A stretch of DNA of 64,000 nt from Notamacropus eugenii (lineage: Eukaryota > Chordata > Mammalia > Diprotodontia > Macropodidae): NCBI RefSeq assembly GCF_028372415.1, contig NC_092875.1, positions 183,855,522 to 183,919,521 on the forward strand, read 5' to 3'. The translations under genes and the position numbers were made by a program. This document shows positions 24,256-36,875 of the stretch, piece by piece (positions within the stretch are counted from its first letter, which is position 1; the number at the start of each line of letters is the position of its first letter). Under the pieces are notes generated by a model. The model was not told where the DNA came from and ran no database searches. It was given only the letters and a program-made list of their open reading frames with translations.

Positions 24256-24944
24256 GGTCCTTTGAGTTGCATTATCTCATTATTAGTGATGTCTGCTTCA
24301 TGTATTTTTTACATAGCTCTATATGTGTATGCTGCCTTCTTCCCCAGGAGGTATCTTCCCCTAAGAATGGGGGGCTGCTGTGGTTTTGCCTTGTTTCTCC
24401 AATGCCCAATGCCATTTAGAAGTAAATGCTTGCTGGAATTTAATCAGGCTATGGATTTCAGGATTTTAGTTTGCTATATTTATCTTAAATTCTTTAGATT
24501 CCAGTTCACTTAGGGGCTGCTTTAGAATAATAGCCATTTAAAGGTAGAGCTGAAAGGGACCTTGGACCTAGAGTGGAATTCTGTTTGAGTTGATTCTTCA
24601 ACCTCAGTCTCCTAAAACCTGTCTCCTTGTGTATTGTATTAGCTAAGCCCCTCATGTTTAAGATTCTCATAGGTCTCTTTTTTTTTCTTATTGAAGTTAC
24701 CCTTGAGGTGACTAAGGAAGGTCTCTCAGAAAGGACAGAACACAGTAGGTTTCCATTCCACGTACCTTTTTTTGCATTCCTTTTCCCATTCCTATGCCTG
24801 TCATGTCTCCATCTCTACCTCTATGTGTTAAAATCTTTTTTTTCAAGACTGTTTTAGAACCACATCTTCTATGGAGCAGGTCTGATTTTCCTCAATAAAA
24901 ATTTATCTTTGTCTTAAAATTTCTATCTGCCTTTTATTTTTTAA

Positions 24945-25400
24945 AATATCTTTTAGAACTTTATTGATATCTTTAGTTTAAAAAAAGTATAGTATTTTTT
25001 TCTAAGTACATGCAAAGACAAAATTTAGCATTCATTTGAAAATTTTAGGTTCCAAATTTTCTTCCTCCCTCCCTCCCCTACCACTTACATGGTAAGCAAT
25101 TTGATATAGATTATATGTGTATACACACACATAGACACACATACATATATACAATCATATATAAAATATATTTCTATATTAGTCATGTTGTGAAAGAAGA
25201 AACAGACCAAAAAAAACCATGAAAAAAATTCAGTGAAAATGGTATACTTCAATCTGTATTTAGAGGCTATCAGTGAATAGCTTTGGGTTTTACATCATCT
25301 AAACTTTATTCCTACAGTCTTCCCAGAGTTTTATAACAAAGAATTAAAAAAGAAAAGGAAAGGAAAAAAAGAAAAAGATATTCCTTCAGTATAGCAATTT
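24945..25400 (-). mobile_element. L1 3'-UTR fragment, antisense
   Basis: TTTAGTTTAAAAAAAGTATAG...GGTTCCAAATTTTCTTCCTCCCTCCCTCCCC...GTGAAAGAAGAAACAGACCAAAAAAAACC...GGTATACTTCAATCTGTATTTAGAGGCTATCAG is the reverse of the marsupial L1 3' UTR, also seen at 35.9 kb. Confidence 0.75.
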
Positions 25401-25439
25401 GTCCCACTTACTTATTTGCCCTAATTTTACCTTGTGTTG

Positions 25440-25607
25440 AATTTGTTTGATTATGTAATATAGGATTGTAGGTCTAAAGCCAGAAGGTCATCTAGTTCAA
25501 TCTTCTCATTTACAAATGAGGAAACAGAGGTCTAGAGAAGTCTAAGTACTTGCTCAAGTTGATAAAAGTAGAAAGTATCCAAATTGAGATTTGATTTTAG
25601 ATACTAG
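25440..25607 (-). mobile_element. MIR, antisense
   Basis: GGTCTAAAGCCAGAAGGTCATCTAGTTCAATCTTCTCATTTACAAATGAGGAAACAGAGG. The MAR1 copy follows at once, and another antisense MIR piece lies at 25870-26035 (GCCCATTTTACAGATATGGAATCTGAAAC). Confidence 0.7.
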
Positions 25608-25845
25608 GGCAGTTAGGTGACACAGTGGACAGAAGGCCAGGCCTGGAGTCAGGAAGACTTGAGTTCAAATAAGGCCTCAAATGCTTACTAGTAAAGTAAA
25701 TCACTTATCCTTGTTTGCTTCAGTTTCTGTATCTGTAAAATGAGCCAGAGAAAGAAAGGTCAAATCCTTCTAGTGTCGTTGCCAAGGAAAACCCCAAATG
25801 GGGTCACAAAGAGATGTATATAACTCAGTAACAACTACTTCATCT
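25608..25845 (+). mobile_element. MAR1-type marsupial SINE, sense
   Basis: GGGCAGTTAGGTGACACAGTGGACAGAAGG...CCTGGAGTCAGGAAGACTTGAGTTCAAA...CCAAGGAAAACCCCAAATGGGGTCACAAAGAG...ACTCAGTAACAAC spans head to tail. Confidence 0.85.
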
Positions 25846-26079
25846 GTGGCTTCAAGTTCTATGCTATATCTATTTTTAAAAAATGAGTTTTCTTCCCAAT
25901 AACCTGATGAGGTATACTCTATTATTATGCCCATTTTACAGATATGGAATCTGAAACTCAAATAGGTTAAATAAATGTGCTCAAGACCCCAGATTCATAA
26001 AATGAATCAGGGTCTTCTGATCCTAGGGTTTGATCTATAATGAGTGCCTTCTGTATCTTTGTTAATTTTTTGCTTCAGA

Positions 26080-26520
26080 AAAACAACAACAGAGAAGCCT
26101 GGAAAAATTTATATGAACTGATACTGAGTGAAAGAAGAAGCAGAACAACTTTGCATACAACAAACACCACAGTATGCAATGAATTTTTCTGGTAGACTTA
26201 GTACTTCATTGAAATGCATGGACTTAAAAAATTTCCAATGGACTCAAGGCAAAATGCCTTCCACATCCAGAAAAAGAACTATGGAATTGGATCACAGATA
26301 GAAACAAACCATTTTCTTTTTTATTATGTTTTGTTTTATTTTATGGTTTTTCCCATTCATTTTAATTCTTCTATGAAACATGCATTTAATAGGAATACAT
26401 GTGTAAAACCTATATAAGATTGTATGCCATCTCAGGGAAGGAGTGGAAAAAAATCTAAGATATATGGAAGTGATTGTCGAATACTGAAAACAAATAAAAT
26501 AATGCAATTAAAAAAGAAAC
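26080..26520 (+). mobile_element. L1 3' end, sense
   Basis: CCTGGAAAAATTTATATGAACTGATACTGAGTGAAAG, CCACATCCAGAAAAAGAACTATGGA and a terminal AAATAAAATAATGCAATTAAAAAAG mark the last part of an L1 ORF2 and its 3' UTR. Confidence 0.75.
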
Positions 26521-26654
26521 TATAAGAAAAAACACACAACAACAAATACTAGTATTTTGAAGAAGTTGTATTTTGAAGTATATAGTAATGATAAAATTAT
26601 TCACAGGCATCATAATTCAGACTTCTTAGATTTGTAATAACTCTTAAAGGACTT

Positions 26655-26785
26655 TAGCAATTAAAAAGAATATTTTCCCTCAGTTACATGTAAAGACAAT
26701 TTTAATATTAATTTTTAAAAGTTTTTTGAGTTCCAAATTTTCTTTCTCCTTCCCTCAGCCTCCCCCCACCCCACCCCCTGAAATG
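26655..26785 (-). mobile_element. L1 3'-UTR fragment, antisense (short)
   Basis: CCTCAGTTACATGTAAAGACAATTTTAATATTAATTTTT...GAGTTCCAAATTTTCTTTCTCCTTCCCTC is the reverse of the L1 tail region. Confidence 0.6.
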
Positions 26786-26814
26786 GATTTTAATAATTCT
26801 TCAAGAAACTTTCA

Positions 26815-27240
26815 AGTGGTAAAAACAATGTTGAGTTTGTAGTCAGTTCCTGCCTCAGACACTTATTTAATCATGTGATTGACTCTGAGCTTTATCTCTC
26901 ATCTGTAAAAGGGGACAATAATACCTGGAGTACTTATCTCTCAGGGTTCTTATGAAGAAAGGACTTGGTGAAATTTAAGTAAGACACTACAGTTGTAATT
27001 ATCATTGGGGAATGACATTGGTCTGAGTTGTGATAATTCTATATAATTGGTCATAGCATTTGGCCTAGAAATGGTTTAGTCTAGCCTCTTTCTTTTCTTC
27101 CTTTTGTAAATGAGGAAACTCAGGGCCAGAGAGGTCAAACAGTTGGATAGTCACCCAGCTTGTAGGTGTTGCAGCTGAGTTGAGAATCCCCATCTGCAAA
27201 CTCCTTCTATACCAATGGCAGTCTGCTTCCTTCTTTAATC
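26815..27240. mobile_element. Two MIR copies in opposite orientation
   Basis: 26815-27005 is sense (TCCTGCCTCAGACACTTATTTAATCATGTGATTGAC...TATCTCTCAGGGTTCTTATGAAG). 27045-27240 is antisense (TTTTGTAAATGAGGAAACTCAGGGCCAGAGAGGTCAAACAG). Confidence 0.7.
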
Positions 27241-27379
27241 AGGTCACAGCTTTGTTGAACCTAATTAATACCATGATAAGGAAGGGGGCCAATAGGACAA
27301 TGCCCTGTACCAAAAGAAGTGAATTCTTTCACCTGTTGGAATACTTCAATTAATTAACTTTAATTTTGTAAGAACCTAT

Positions 27380-27710
27380 TAAAGCTTGCTATATGTTAGC
27401 TATTGTACTAGACACTGAGGTACAGAGACAAAAATGAAAAAAAAAATCCCTGCCTTGAGGACCTTACATTCTAGAGGAGGACATATATCACATGAACACA
27501 GATAAATAGGTACAAAATATGTACCGATTGATGGAGGGGGAAACACTAACATTTAGGAGGTTCAGGAAAGGCTTATTTTAAGAGGCAGCATTTTGTTTGA
27601 GCCTAAATGGATCAAAGGATTTAACGATAAGGAAGGACAGAATAAGACCTAGAATATGGTGAGTAGGAACAGTAAGTGGGCCAGTTTGGCTAGAACTTAG
27701 AGTATCTGGG
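27380..27710 (-). mobile_element. L2 3'-end fragment, antisense
   Basis: GCTATATGTTAGCTATTGTACTAGACACTGAGGTACAGAGACAAAAATG...CCCTGCCTTGAGGACCTTACATTCTAG is the reversed L2 3' region. Confidence 0.7.
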
Positions 27711-28004
27711 ACAGAAAGTAAGTTGACATGTAAAAATTAATTTCTTCTGTATAAGTCTTTAGAGGAAATGCATTCTGACTAAGTTTATTTGAGTGGATAT
27801 CTTCCATTCAAAGACAGGGGTTGAAGGTAGTGGCCTTCATTGAAAAAAATAAATTTTTGATAAAACGGGAACATTTCTGCACTCCTCATATGATTTTATA
27901 TTGGACCAAACTACGAAAGACCTGGACCTTCCTATAGCACTTAAAGGTTTAAAGATATTTGCTTTCCATATTTTGCCTCAAAGACATGGGTCACTTTTTT
28001 AAAG

Positions 28005-28530
28005 TTAAGAAAATCCAAATTTTATAAATTAAAGTTCAGAATGGTTAAGTGATATGGCCATACAGCTACTAAATCAGATGTAGGGTTTGAATCCAGGTCT
28101 CCTTAATGTCCAGTTTCCTATTCGTCTAAAGCCATTTTATCTACGCTCTACTGTCCAGGCCCAACACTCTAACCACTGTTCCACATTGCCTATTAGTTAG
28201 TCAGTTGTATTCTGCTATCCATGGATCCTCAGATTAATGACTCTGCATCTCAGAAACTTGCCCAGTTATCCTTATATAGTTATCCTCCATGGATACAAAG
28301 GACATTAAAGGTCAGAATGAAAGGCACAGATATTAGCATATATCACAGAGTCATAGATTAGACAACAGGAAATTATTTTGACTAAGCCCCTCATTTTACA
28401 GATGAGGAAACTGGAGTCTAAAAATTTTAAATGAATTTTCCAAATTCATATAAATTATTAATGGCAAAGGTAAGATGGAAACCCCAAACCTTGAACTCCA
28501 GTTCAATGTTCTTTTCATTCTACCACCATC
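28005..28530 (-). mobile_element. Two antisense MIR copies
   Basis: 28015-28195: GTTCAGAATGGTTAAGTGATATGGCCATACAGC...AGGGTTTGAATCCAGGTCTCC. 28335-28530: CCCCTCATTTTACAGATGAGGAAACTGGAGTC. Confidence 0.65.
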
Positions 28531-28779
28531 CTCCTCTGGATTTGTCAGACCCTGAGGAACCTCATCATCCTGCAAGATTTTATCACCCTTGGTGCCAGTA
28601 CCCTCTGCCTTCCTTATTAGAGGGTAGAGCATAAGTTCCTCCCAAATCTTCCATTCCAAACTGGCCATCTCTTCATTTTCTGCCCAACAGCACTCTTTTT
28701 GGACATCCCCCATTTCTCCTCTTCCCCACATTCCTCCCCCACCCCAAGACTTTTCAGTTTCTTTTTGTGTGTTATCTTG

Positions 28780-29120
28780 ATTGAAAGCTCCTTGAAGTCA
28801 GGGACTGGTTTTTTTTGGGGGGGTGGGTATTTGGATCCCCAAACTTGACACAGTGTCTGGCACATGGTAAGCATTTAATGTTTATTGACTCACTGATTGT
28901 CTCACTATACTACCTTTCATAGGCATGGTTTTTGAATCCACTTAATACTAGTGCCTCTCTTCCAATTTATCCTTTAGGAGGCTCTTTGGCATTTAGTTGT
29001 TTGCATATTGTTAGATAGTAAACTCCTTAAGCATAAGGATTGTTTTCTTTATCTTTTCTTTTGACTCCAGTGCTTAACACAGTGGCTGACACATAGTATG
29101 TATTTAATAACTATATATTG
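28780..29120 (+). mobile_element. Two sense L2 3' tails, about 220 bp apart
   Basis: GAAAGCTCCTTGAAGTCAGGGACTGG...CAGTGTCTGGCACATGGTAAGCATTTAATGTTTATTGACTCAC at 28780-28890, and a second AAACTCCTTAAGCATAAGGATTG...AACACAGTGGCTGACACATAGTATGTATTTAATAACTATATATTGAC at 29010-29120. Confidence 0.75.
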
Positions 29121-29844
29121 ACTATAACTGACTATATCAAATACTGTCTCTGGGCACTCTCAGTTCATGAATTAAACAAAAGAAAAGTTCAAAAAGTAGT
29201 GTTTGGAACTAACGATTGAGTTTTAGGTAGTGTGGCCACTGCTTCTTTTCCTTTGAGTCTCAGCCAAAAATAAGAACTGAAAACATTTTAAAAATCCACA
29301 GGATGATGTAAGCTTGAATACTTTGCCAGTTCAGTGGATATGTGATCTCACTGCGGTAGGTGCTCTGTCTGCTACAGATTGTAGCCTATCTGTGCTGGTA
29401 TTAGTCTGTACCTTCATCACAGGGAGTCTACCTCATCTTTCTAGACTCTTCCTCTAGAAGGGCTTAGGGAAATTAAGATAGGCAGTATGTCAAAGAGAGA
29501 AAGGAGACTTCAGAGAGAGGTTTATGCTTCCATGGAGTTTAGGGCACCCACCTGGTAAGGCTTTTGGTTTGTGATAAGAAGGAAAAAGTTGAGGGAATAG
29601 AGTTTGTGCCCTAAGTGACAGAAAAAAAAGATATGTGATTGAGAGAAATGAGAGTGAACAAGGAAACACTGGATCATGCAAAGATGAGAGCTCCAGGAAT
29701 AGAAATGAAAAAAAAAAGTTAAAATAGCCTTAGTTAAATGTGATAACAATTATAATGTTATTTTTTTTAATCTAAGTGATACTGTTTTAACTTTTAGCCT
29801 TTTTGCTGAATTTTTATGGGTAGAACTGTGTGTTCTTAGGGATA

Positions 29845-29941
29845 TAAAAGAGACAGACAGAGACAGAGAGACAGAAAGAGACAGTCAAAGAGGAAGAAAG
29901 AGATAGACAGAAGAAACAAAAAGACAGACAGACAGACACAC

Positions 29942-29980
<39 letters not shown>
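29845..29980 (+). repeat. GACA/GAGA and (CA)n microsatellite
   Basis: GAGACAGACAGAGACAGAGAGACAG continues to an (AC)n tract of about 19 units. Confidence 0.85.
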
Positions 29981-29981
<1 letters not shown>

Positions 29982-30019
29982 GCAGAGACAGAGAAAATCA
30001 AAGAAGAAAAGTGGGTTAT

Positions 30020-30185
30020 TGGAATGTAAAGTACACTAAGTTTAAAATCAGAAGAAATCAAGAATCCTGATGCTACTCTAAACTGGCTATGTGAACTCAA
30101 GTAGACCCTTTTTAGACTTAGTTTCTTCATCTTCAGGATGAGCAAGTTGGACTTCTCTAAGGTTCCATTTTGGGTCTACGAATAC
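30020..30185 (+). mobile_element. MIR, sense
   Basis: AGAATCCTGATGCTACTCTAAACTGGCTATGTGAACTCAAG...CATCTTCAGGATGAGCAAGTTGGACTTCTC. Confidence 0.55.
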
Positions 30186-31439
30186 CAGATTGGGAGTAAG
30201 GCTCACTTATAGCTTTTAGGAAAAAGGATTCAGACCATTTTGATCATGTTTAATTTTTTTTTCAACTCAACAATATTGAAGTGACCCTAAATTTGCAAGA
30301 AGAGAAAAAAAATAAATATTAGCTTGCTAAAAGCTTATTTCTACTGAACAATGAGATTGAGTCAGTGATATCCAGAATCCAGATATAGCCAGACACCCTC
30401 TTGAAATGACAAGTGAAGGCTCTAGAGTTATACAATCATTTTAAAGGCAGCTTCTATGAATATGAAAAACTAGAATTTCTAAAGAATTTTACCTGCAGAG
30501 CCTACAGTTTTACTGGTAAATCAAGGCTCAAAGAGTCAGTGAAAGAAACCACTTATCAACAGAAAGCAAACAATCAAAACAAAGAGAAAAAAATTGTTGG
30601 GAAGAATTATGTGCAAATTATAAGAGATTAAAAATGCACTAAGTTCCATCTTGGTCTATACGCTATGTTATTGAATGGGACATCTTCTTGGAACTGCTCT
30701 TTGCTTGTATACTTTGACATTGTCCAGTCTGTTTTGAGTACTGTATAAGCCCTCAATTGCTTTAATATTGTCTTCTTGACTTCCTTCATCGTGGTCCTCA
30801 TGGAAAAACCCTTTCATCACTATAAATCACCTTGCCCATTATGGATCCTTGGTCCCGTGTTATGTAAAACACTGCTAGATCTTGGGCAAGAGAGTTAAAT
30901 GGACACTTTTGGACATCCTTTGGAGGAGTTTATAATCTGCTGACATTTCCAGGCCACCTTTTCTTGCTCTAAAGTATTTCTTTGTTTCACTCTAATTATT
31001 CTTCCTACTACTTTGAACATTTTTTTAAAAGAAAAAAAAATAAGGATCCCAGAAGCATATATTGAAAATAGGCTTTTGAACCAAGTATTTCCATTTTCTG
31101 AAAGGAAGTGAGAAGGGAAAAGACACAATAAATAAGATTCTCCTCGAATTTGAGTTTGAAGTTGTTGAACTTATTTCTTTTGAACCTTAAAAGAGAGTTA
31201 ATTATGTTATGATTAAGAAAAAGCATGCCATTTTATCATTTAGATCTTCTATAATGATTTCTAACCTTAGCACTCATAAGATTTTCATAATAAGAAAAGA
31301 CTTATCAATTTGTAACATCAAGTTGTAACTAAAGAAATATGAAAATTAATAGAAGGCAAATAACAAATAGTTTATTCCCAGGGGTATTCTGAGACTCAGA
31401 TAAGATAATAGATATAAAGTGGCATATAAATGCCAATTG

Positions 31440-31545
31440 TTGTTATTATTGGTAGTAGTACTGGTGATGGTGGTGATAATAGTAGTAGTAGCAGTAGTAG
31501 TAGTGGTGGTGGTGGTGGTGGTGATCATGGTAGTGATAGTACTAC
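31440..31545 (+). repeat. TTA/GTA/GGT trinucleotide cluster
   Basis: TTGTTATTATTGGTAGTAGTACTGG continues as GTA and GGT units, after a MIR end (31378-31440). Confidence 0.8.
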
Positions 31546-31964
31546 TCAACTACAGTCACCAGGTTTCTATAGTCAGGATGACTTCATTCCTTGAGCTTTC
31601 TGCTGCTCTTTTCTTTAGCTCAATGTTTATAGAGTAATACAGGAGCATGCTAATAAATGTTTGACAATCTAGTTCTCCAAGGGAAAAATTTATGCAACAT
31701 ACTTTGTTTAATTTGAATTATTAATGTTTTCTTAAGTCTCAGAAACTTCTGACTATTGAGGTACAAATTCTCACACTAAAAATTCAACAGTTGATGATGA
31801 TGTTGGAAGTGGTTCTACCAACATCCATGGGTTTATTGTAATATTTGTATACTTGCCCAGGGATGAATGTGTGAACATCAATATGCTTCATATAAGTAAA
31901 CAGAAGAAAAGGGGAATCAAGGTTGTTGTATGGTAGGAGCCAACATGGAGGCCATCATGGAGAA

Positions 31965-32435
31965 AAGTGTGGTTTTGTAGTAAAAAGGCTTGGATTCAAA
32001 ATCCAGCTCTGCCAGTGACCTTGGGAAGGTCTCAAACTCTCTGGGACTGTTTCTTTATCCGTAAAGTGAATGGGGCCAGGTTAGTTGGTCTCTAAAGTCT
32101 CTTCTAACTCTGAAGCACTACAATGCTAGGAAAGGTAGGTAAGATCTGACATTATTACATATAATTGAATTTGTCTCCACCCTCTCCTCAGTTTGGAGAC
32201 CATTAGAATCTTTGCTACACAGTTGACTGAAGACACTCCAGCTTGTTTTACTATTGAGAACATGGGATTGTATAGTTAGAAGTCAATGAGTTTAACCACC
32301 TTATTTTATAGATGAGGACCCTTACACATGGAGAGGTTAAGTAATTTGCCTAGAGTTATATAGCTCCTAAGTATCTGAAGCAGGATCCAAATCCAAGCTT
32401 TCCTGGATCTAAGTCCAACTCTATATCATCATAAT
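31965..32435. mobile_element. MIR pair, sense then antisense
   Basis: 31970-32130 is sense (AAGGCTTGGATTCAAAATCCAGCTCTGCCAGTGACCTTGGG). 32285-32435 is antisense (TTTTATAGATGAGGACCCTTACACATGGAGAGGTTAAGTAATTTGCC). Confidence 0.7.
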
Positions 32436-32494
32436 AATTTTGAAAGAAACTTTTAAAAGAATTTTAAAGAAAATTTAATTGAATGTTTATCTAT

Positions 32495-32675
32495 GTGTGA
32501 GACAATTAGATGGAGCTATGGCTAGAGTGCGAGGCCTAGAGTTGGGAAGACCTGAGCTCAGTTCTGGTCTCAGATACTTATCTGGGCAAATAATAATGAC
32601 ATTTGCCTCTCAGGGTTGTTGTTAGAAATAAATGAAATTGTATTTATAAAGTGTTTTGTAAACTGAATAGTAAGG
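32495..32675 (+). mobile_element. tRNA-headed SINE (MIR/MAR1 hybrid type), sense
   Basis: GACAATTAGATGGAGCTATGGCTAGAGTGCGAGGCCTAGAGTTGGGAAGACCTGAGCTCAGTTCTGG joined to a MIR-like end TGCCTCTCAGGGTTGTTGTTAGAAATAAATGAAATTG...AAAGTGTTTTGTAAAC. Confidence 0.7.
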
Positions 32676-33369
32676 CACAAATGGCCATTATAGTCATAAT
32701 CATCATCACAACCATTTTAAAGGTAGCTTCTATGAATAATATCATATTGAATTTAAAGGTAAAACAGATAACTGAGCTAAATTTTGAATGCTCATATCAT
32801 AAGGTACAATGTGTGTCTATGTGGGAGGGTGGAGGGTGGAAGAGAAGAAGGTAGAAGGAGGGGATGGAGCAAGGATGCTCATATTTAGAAGCAGGAGGCC
32901 AAAAAGACAGGTTTAGCTTTTTCCCAATTAATCAGAGAAGATTTCTTGAAATAGGTGGCATAACAATTCCTGGTTGAATAAAGGAAGTGCAAGAGTTTGG
33001 AAGTGAAAGAGATGGGGAAAGAATGTGGCCTAGAAAAGTCCTTGAAGGCACTGATGATTTGATTTGAGGTTGGGGGAATTGGTTTGCCTAAGACTATCAG
33101 AAAGAATATGCTGGGGTGTAAGAGGAGATAAGGGATATGACAGAGATAATAGCTAAGCACTATACCTAACTGATGACAATATTAATAATAGCATCTTTTA
33201 ACTCTAACATAAAAATATTAAGCACACTTAACTGAGAAGTTTCATCAATGAAACCTTCCCCTACCAGCCTCCTCCCTTTTCTGGTCTGCCTTTTCCTCCT
33301 CCAGCTTCAAATTCATTATATCCTGCCAAAATCAATTTTCCTATATGTAAAACCTTCTATTTTATAGAG

Positions 33370-33407
33370 ACATGGCTTCCTCAGTGAAACATGGCTTCCT
33401 AAGTGAA
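33370..33407 (+). repeat. 19-bp direct tandem duplication
   Basis: ACATGGCTTCCTCAGTGAA is followed at once by ACATGGCTTCCTAAGTGAA, with one difference. Confidence 0.85.
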
Positions 33408-33944
33408 ACAACAGGAAGGACCAATACAGGCTAATTCCAAAGGACTCCTGACCAGCTGGATAAATTTCAAGATCTTCCCAAGGTTTTAATTTCCTGAGAG
33501 GCCAGAGCAATGATTCTTTGGCCCTCTCCCCTGAAAAGATTATAAGGAAGGGGAATCTCATGATCAACAAAGCCACTTGACTTAGTTCTGACTGGTTTAT
33601 GCCTTTATTTAGATACCTTACCACCCTCACCCCCAAATAGTCTAAACTGATTTTTACTCATCCTTCTAGGGTGGTGCTTAAGAGAAGTCCCAGGGTACTA
33701 ATTTGGATTTTACTAGTATATTCTTCTTTTCAGAATACTGGGACATCCCAGTACCCCTTGAGAGCAACAGACGACTTCACAACCATATAACAATCAGTAT
33801 TGGATCAGATGGCATAGCTTGAGCTACAGATCTAGGGAAAGACTGGCCTTTTCTTGGGAAAGAAGGACTCTTTTTATGTCTGCATTCAGGATGGAGGCTT
33901 GTCAGAAGCTTTGCTCCTTCCCAAAGGAACTGGGTATGGGATTA

Positions 33945-34125
33945 CAATGATATCTAAGGTCCCTTTCAGTCCAAGCATTCTATGATTTTTATGCATGAAG
34001 AGATGAAGCATGATATAGTAGGCAGAGATCTGAACTACAGATCAGGTCCTATTTCTGCCACATAATCAACTGTGTGATCTTGAGTAAATCAGTTCACCTT
34101 TCTCTGATCCACTCAATTGCCTTAA
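33945..34125 (+). mobile_element. MIR pieces, sense
   Basis: A MIR 3' piece (TCTAAGGTCCCTTTCAGTCCAAGCATTCTATGA) is followed by a new copy with CTACAGATCAGGTCCTATTTCTGCCACATAATCAACTGTGTGATCTTG. Confidence 0.6.
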
Positions 34126-34959
34126 GTTATCAGTTGCAAAATAGTTGCCTGAGTACATTGGCAGAACCTTCCAGTTTCCTCATTGGAAGTTCCCTACATC
34201 AATGAAATCATAGGTGCAGAACAAGCAATTAATAAGTACATAAAGACAATATATGACTACAAATAAAACTCCATAACAAATGCATCTCCTGGAAAAAGAT
34301 GCCAATAGAATACTTCCAAAGAAGCCATGAATTAAGTTTGCAGCAAACAGGATCCCTCATTTAGATAGCTAGTTTCTTTGATGCCTTGGCACCACATGCT
34401 TTGCAGTCAAATGCATGAGTCTAGCAGAATATCCTTCCCTGAGAAGAAAAGTCTTGTCCTGATGAGTCATTTTTGGCTCAGGATGCAATTTCACACTGAG
34501 GGTGGGGGGATTGAGGGGATAAGGGTGGAGAAATAGTCTTGGCATGAAATCTTTAAAGGGAGAGATTTGGCCTGGTTACACATATTTCTTTTGTTATAAA
34601 AGTCTGATTAAAATAGACATTTTTCACTTGACACAGCAGTTTTAGAGTCAGGGTTTTTTTTTTTATTGTTTTAAAAAACTGTATTGTAATCAAAATTCTC
34701 TTCTTTCGAGGATAGTAACCCATTTTACAAATACACCATTTCCCTCCCCAATCCCTTTTTCTCTCCTCCTCTCCGCTTCTCAAGTAGGGACCTAGGCAAA
34801 CACCTTCAGGTAAGTGACCAGTTGTTATTTTTGGAAAGGTCTCAGGGAACCTCTACTGTGCAGGGGGTTCTAAGTTAAGTATTCCTGTTTAATCTGTTAT
34901 ATTAGAGTAATCTTTTCAGTGCAGACAAAGCATAGCTTGACCAAGAACATTTTTGCTCT

Positions 34960-34965
34960 GTGTAT

Positions 34966-35000
<35 letters not shown>

Positions 35001-35095
35001 TTGTGTTTGTGTGTGGGTGTGGGTGTGTGCCTGTGAGAGAGAGAGAGAGAGAAAGAGAGACAGAGAGACAGAGAGACAGATAGACAGACAGACTG
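34960..35095 (+). repeat. (GT)n(GA)n microsatellite
   Basis: GTGT-rich sequence with TTTGTG and GGGTGT variants passes into GAGA and GACA units. Confidence 0.85.
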
Positions 35096-35889
35096 TGGTC
35101 TAGGAGTATGTTCTGTCACTGGAACCAAATGAAAAACAGTATTCTTAGAATCCCTAGGGTAATGTTTTTAGTTCTCTTGTTTTCATTTGTATGGGCAGCC
35201 TATTGAGTTAGCCCATCAGTACAAGTATCTTGTATAGACCCTGGAGATGGGCAATAAGTAGGGTCCAGAATTAAAAAGAAGGAAGAAAGTGGACATTTGG
35301 GATACTATGTAGAACATTCATCTCTTCTAATTTGCTCCTTCCCACAAACCTTCATATTTTTTAAAAACCAAAATATTCTTGTACTGACGCTATAGGGCTA
35401 TGAATCTTAGGCCAACACAATCTTCAAAGAATCAAAATTACAGGTGGCTAAAAGGGCACTAGAATGATGAATGGGGGACACTAAGTAGGCGGCGTATTAA
35501 CCAACCATGGCTTGGGTACAGAAAGTGGCATAATCTAATCCAAGAAATGTACAATCAGGAGGAGGGATAACAAGAATGAAGAGTAAAATATGAACATCTC
35601 AGGGGTTGCCCTGATAGTACTAGAATGGTAACTGACCTAGAACTGTGGAATGGTCAGGATCCACATAAGATTAAGCAGTAGAGTTTTCCCCAGTAGAAGT
35701 AGTACTCACATTAATGAGATCCCAGGATACAATGAGGGAGTGAATTGTGGAATGGAATTGACAAGTTGGGGGCACTTTTCAGGAAGGTAAATGATATTAA
35801 ATTTTTTAAGAGGTAAATTATCTGAACAGTGAAGCTTTGGAGGGAGGACAGGGAGGAAGGAGAAGGATATAATTTGAGCAGACAAGGAA

Positions 35890-36570
35890 ATACTATTTTT
35901 TCTTTTTTTGAACTTTAATATTTTATTTTCCTCAATTATATGTAAAAAAACTTTTTTTAACCTTTGGATTTGTTTATTTTTTACAGCATTGGGTTCCAAA
36001 TTCTCTCCCACCCTCGTCCCTTTCCTTATCATTGGGAAAGCAAGAAATTAGATAAAAGTTATGCATTTGCAGTCATGCAAAACATATTTCCATATTACTT
36101 GTGTTGTAAAAGAAAACACAGGCAAAAAATAACCAAAGAAAAATGAAGTAAAAAAAAAAAAAAAAAAAGCAAAAACCCAGTATACTTCAATCTACATTTA
36201 GATTCTATCAGTTCTTTCTCTGAAGGTGGGTAACATTTTTTATCCTGGGTCCTTGAAAATTGTGGCAGATATTTGTATTCATGGGAATAGATAAGTCATT
36301 TACAGTTGAGCACTGTATAATATTGCATTTTCTGTGTACACTGTTCTGGTTCTGCTCATTTCACTTTGCATCAGTTCATGTAAATCTTTTTAGATTCTGA
36401 AGCATCCTGCTGCTCATCATTTCTTATAGCACAATAGAATTCATCATAATCATATTCCACAACTTGTTCAGCCATTTCCCAATTACTGAGCATGCCCTCA
36501 TTTTCTAATTCTGTGCCAACATAGAAAGAGTTGCTATAAATATTTTTGTACATAGAGGTATTTAAGGAAA
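35890..36570 (-). mobile_element. Marsupial L1 3' end, antisense
   Basis: The reverse strand reads ATTTATAGCAACTCTTTCTATGTTGGCACAGAATTAG...GGAAATGGCTGAACAAGTTGTGGAATATGATTATGATG and continues through the L1 3' UTR to the tail. It is the same family as the copy at 43.2 kb, 5'-truncated. Confidence 0.85.
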
Positions 36571-36709
36571 TGTTATTTTGAAATAAATTCTAGGTTTTCC
36601 ATAATCATAGGTGACAAAGGACAGAGACTTATAGATCTGCTATAAGAAATATTTCCCCATCCTCCTTATTCTTAGACCTTCCCTCTGAGACTTCTCACAA
36701 TATCTTGTT

Positions 36710-36875
36710 TGTACATAGATGTTTTCATGTTGATTCCCTCATTCAATCATAAGGTATTGACAGCAGGTGCTATTTTTTCCCCTTTTTTTGTACTCTCAGA
36801 GCTTACTACAGGGCCTGTCACATAGTAAGCACTTGATAAGTGTTTGCTGACTTGACTTGTCTATGAATTTCAATT
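36710..36875 (+). mobile_element. L2 3' tail, sense
   Basis: TACTCTCAGAGCTTACTACAGGGCCTGTCACATAGTAAGCACTTGATAAGTGTTTGCTGACTTG is a typical L2 end. Confidence 0.75.

Larger units (their letters stand above)
29121..31377. other. Mostly unassigned stretch, no gene seen
   Basis: Outside the GACA/CA microsatellite and the MIR listed separately, I see AT-rich single-copy sequence. Confidence 0.45.
32676..35889. other. Mostly unassigned stretch, no gene seen
   Basis: 32915-33080 may be a very worn antisense L2. The MIR pieces, microsatellite and 19-bp duplication are listed separately. No exon is supported. Confidence 0.4.
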
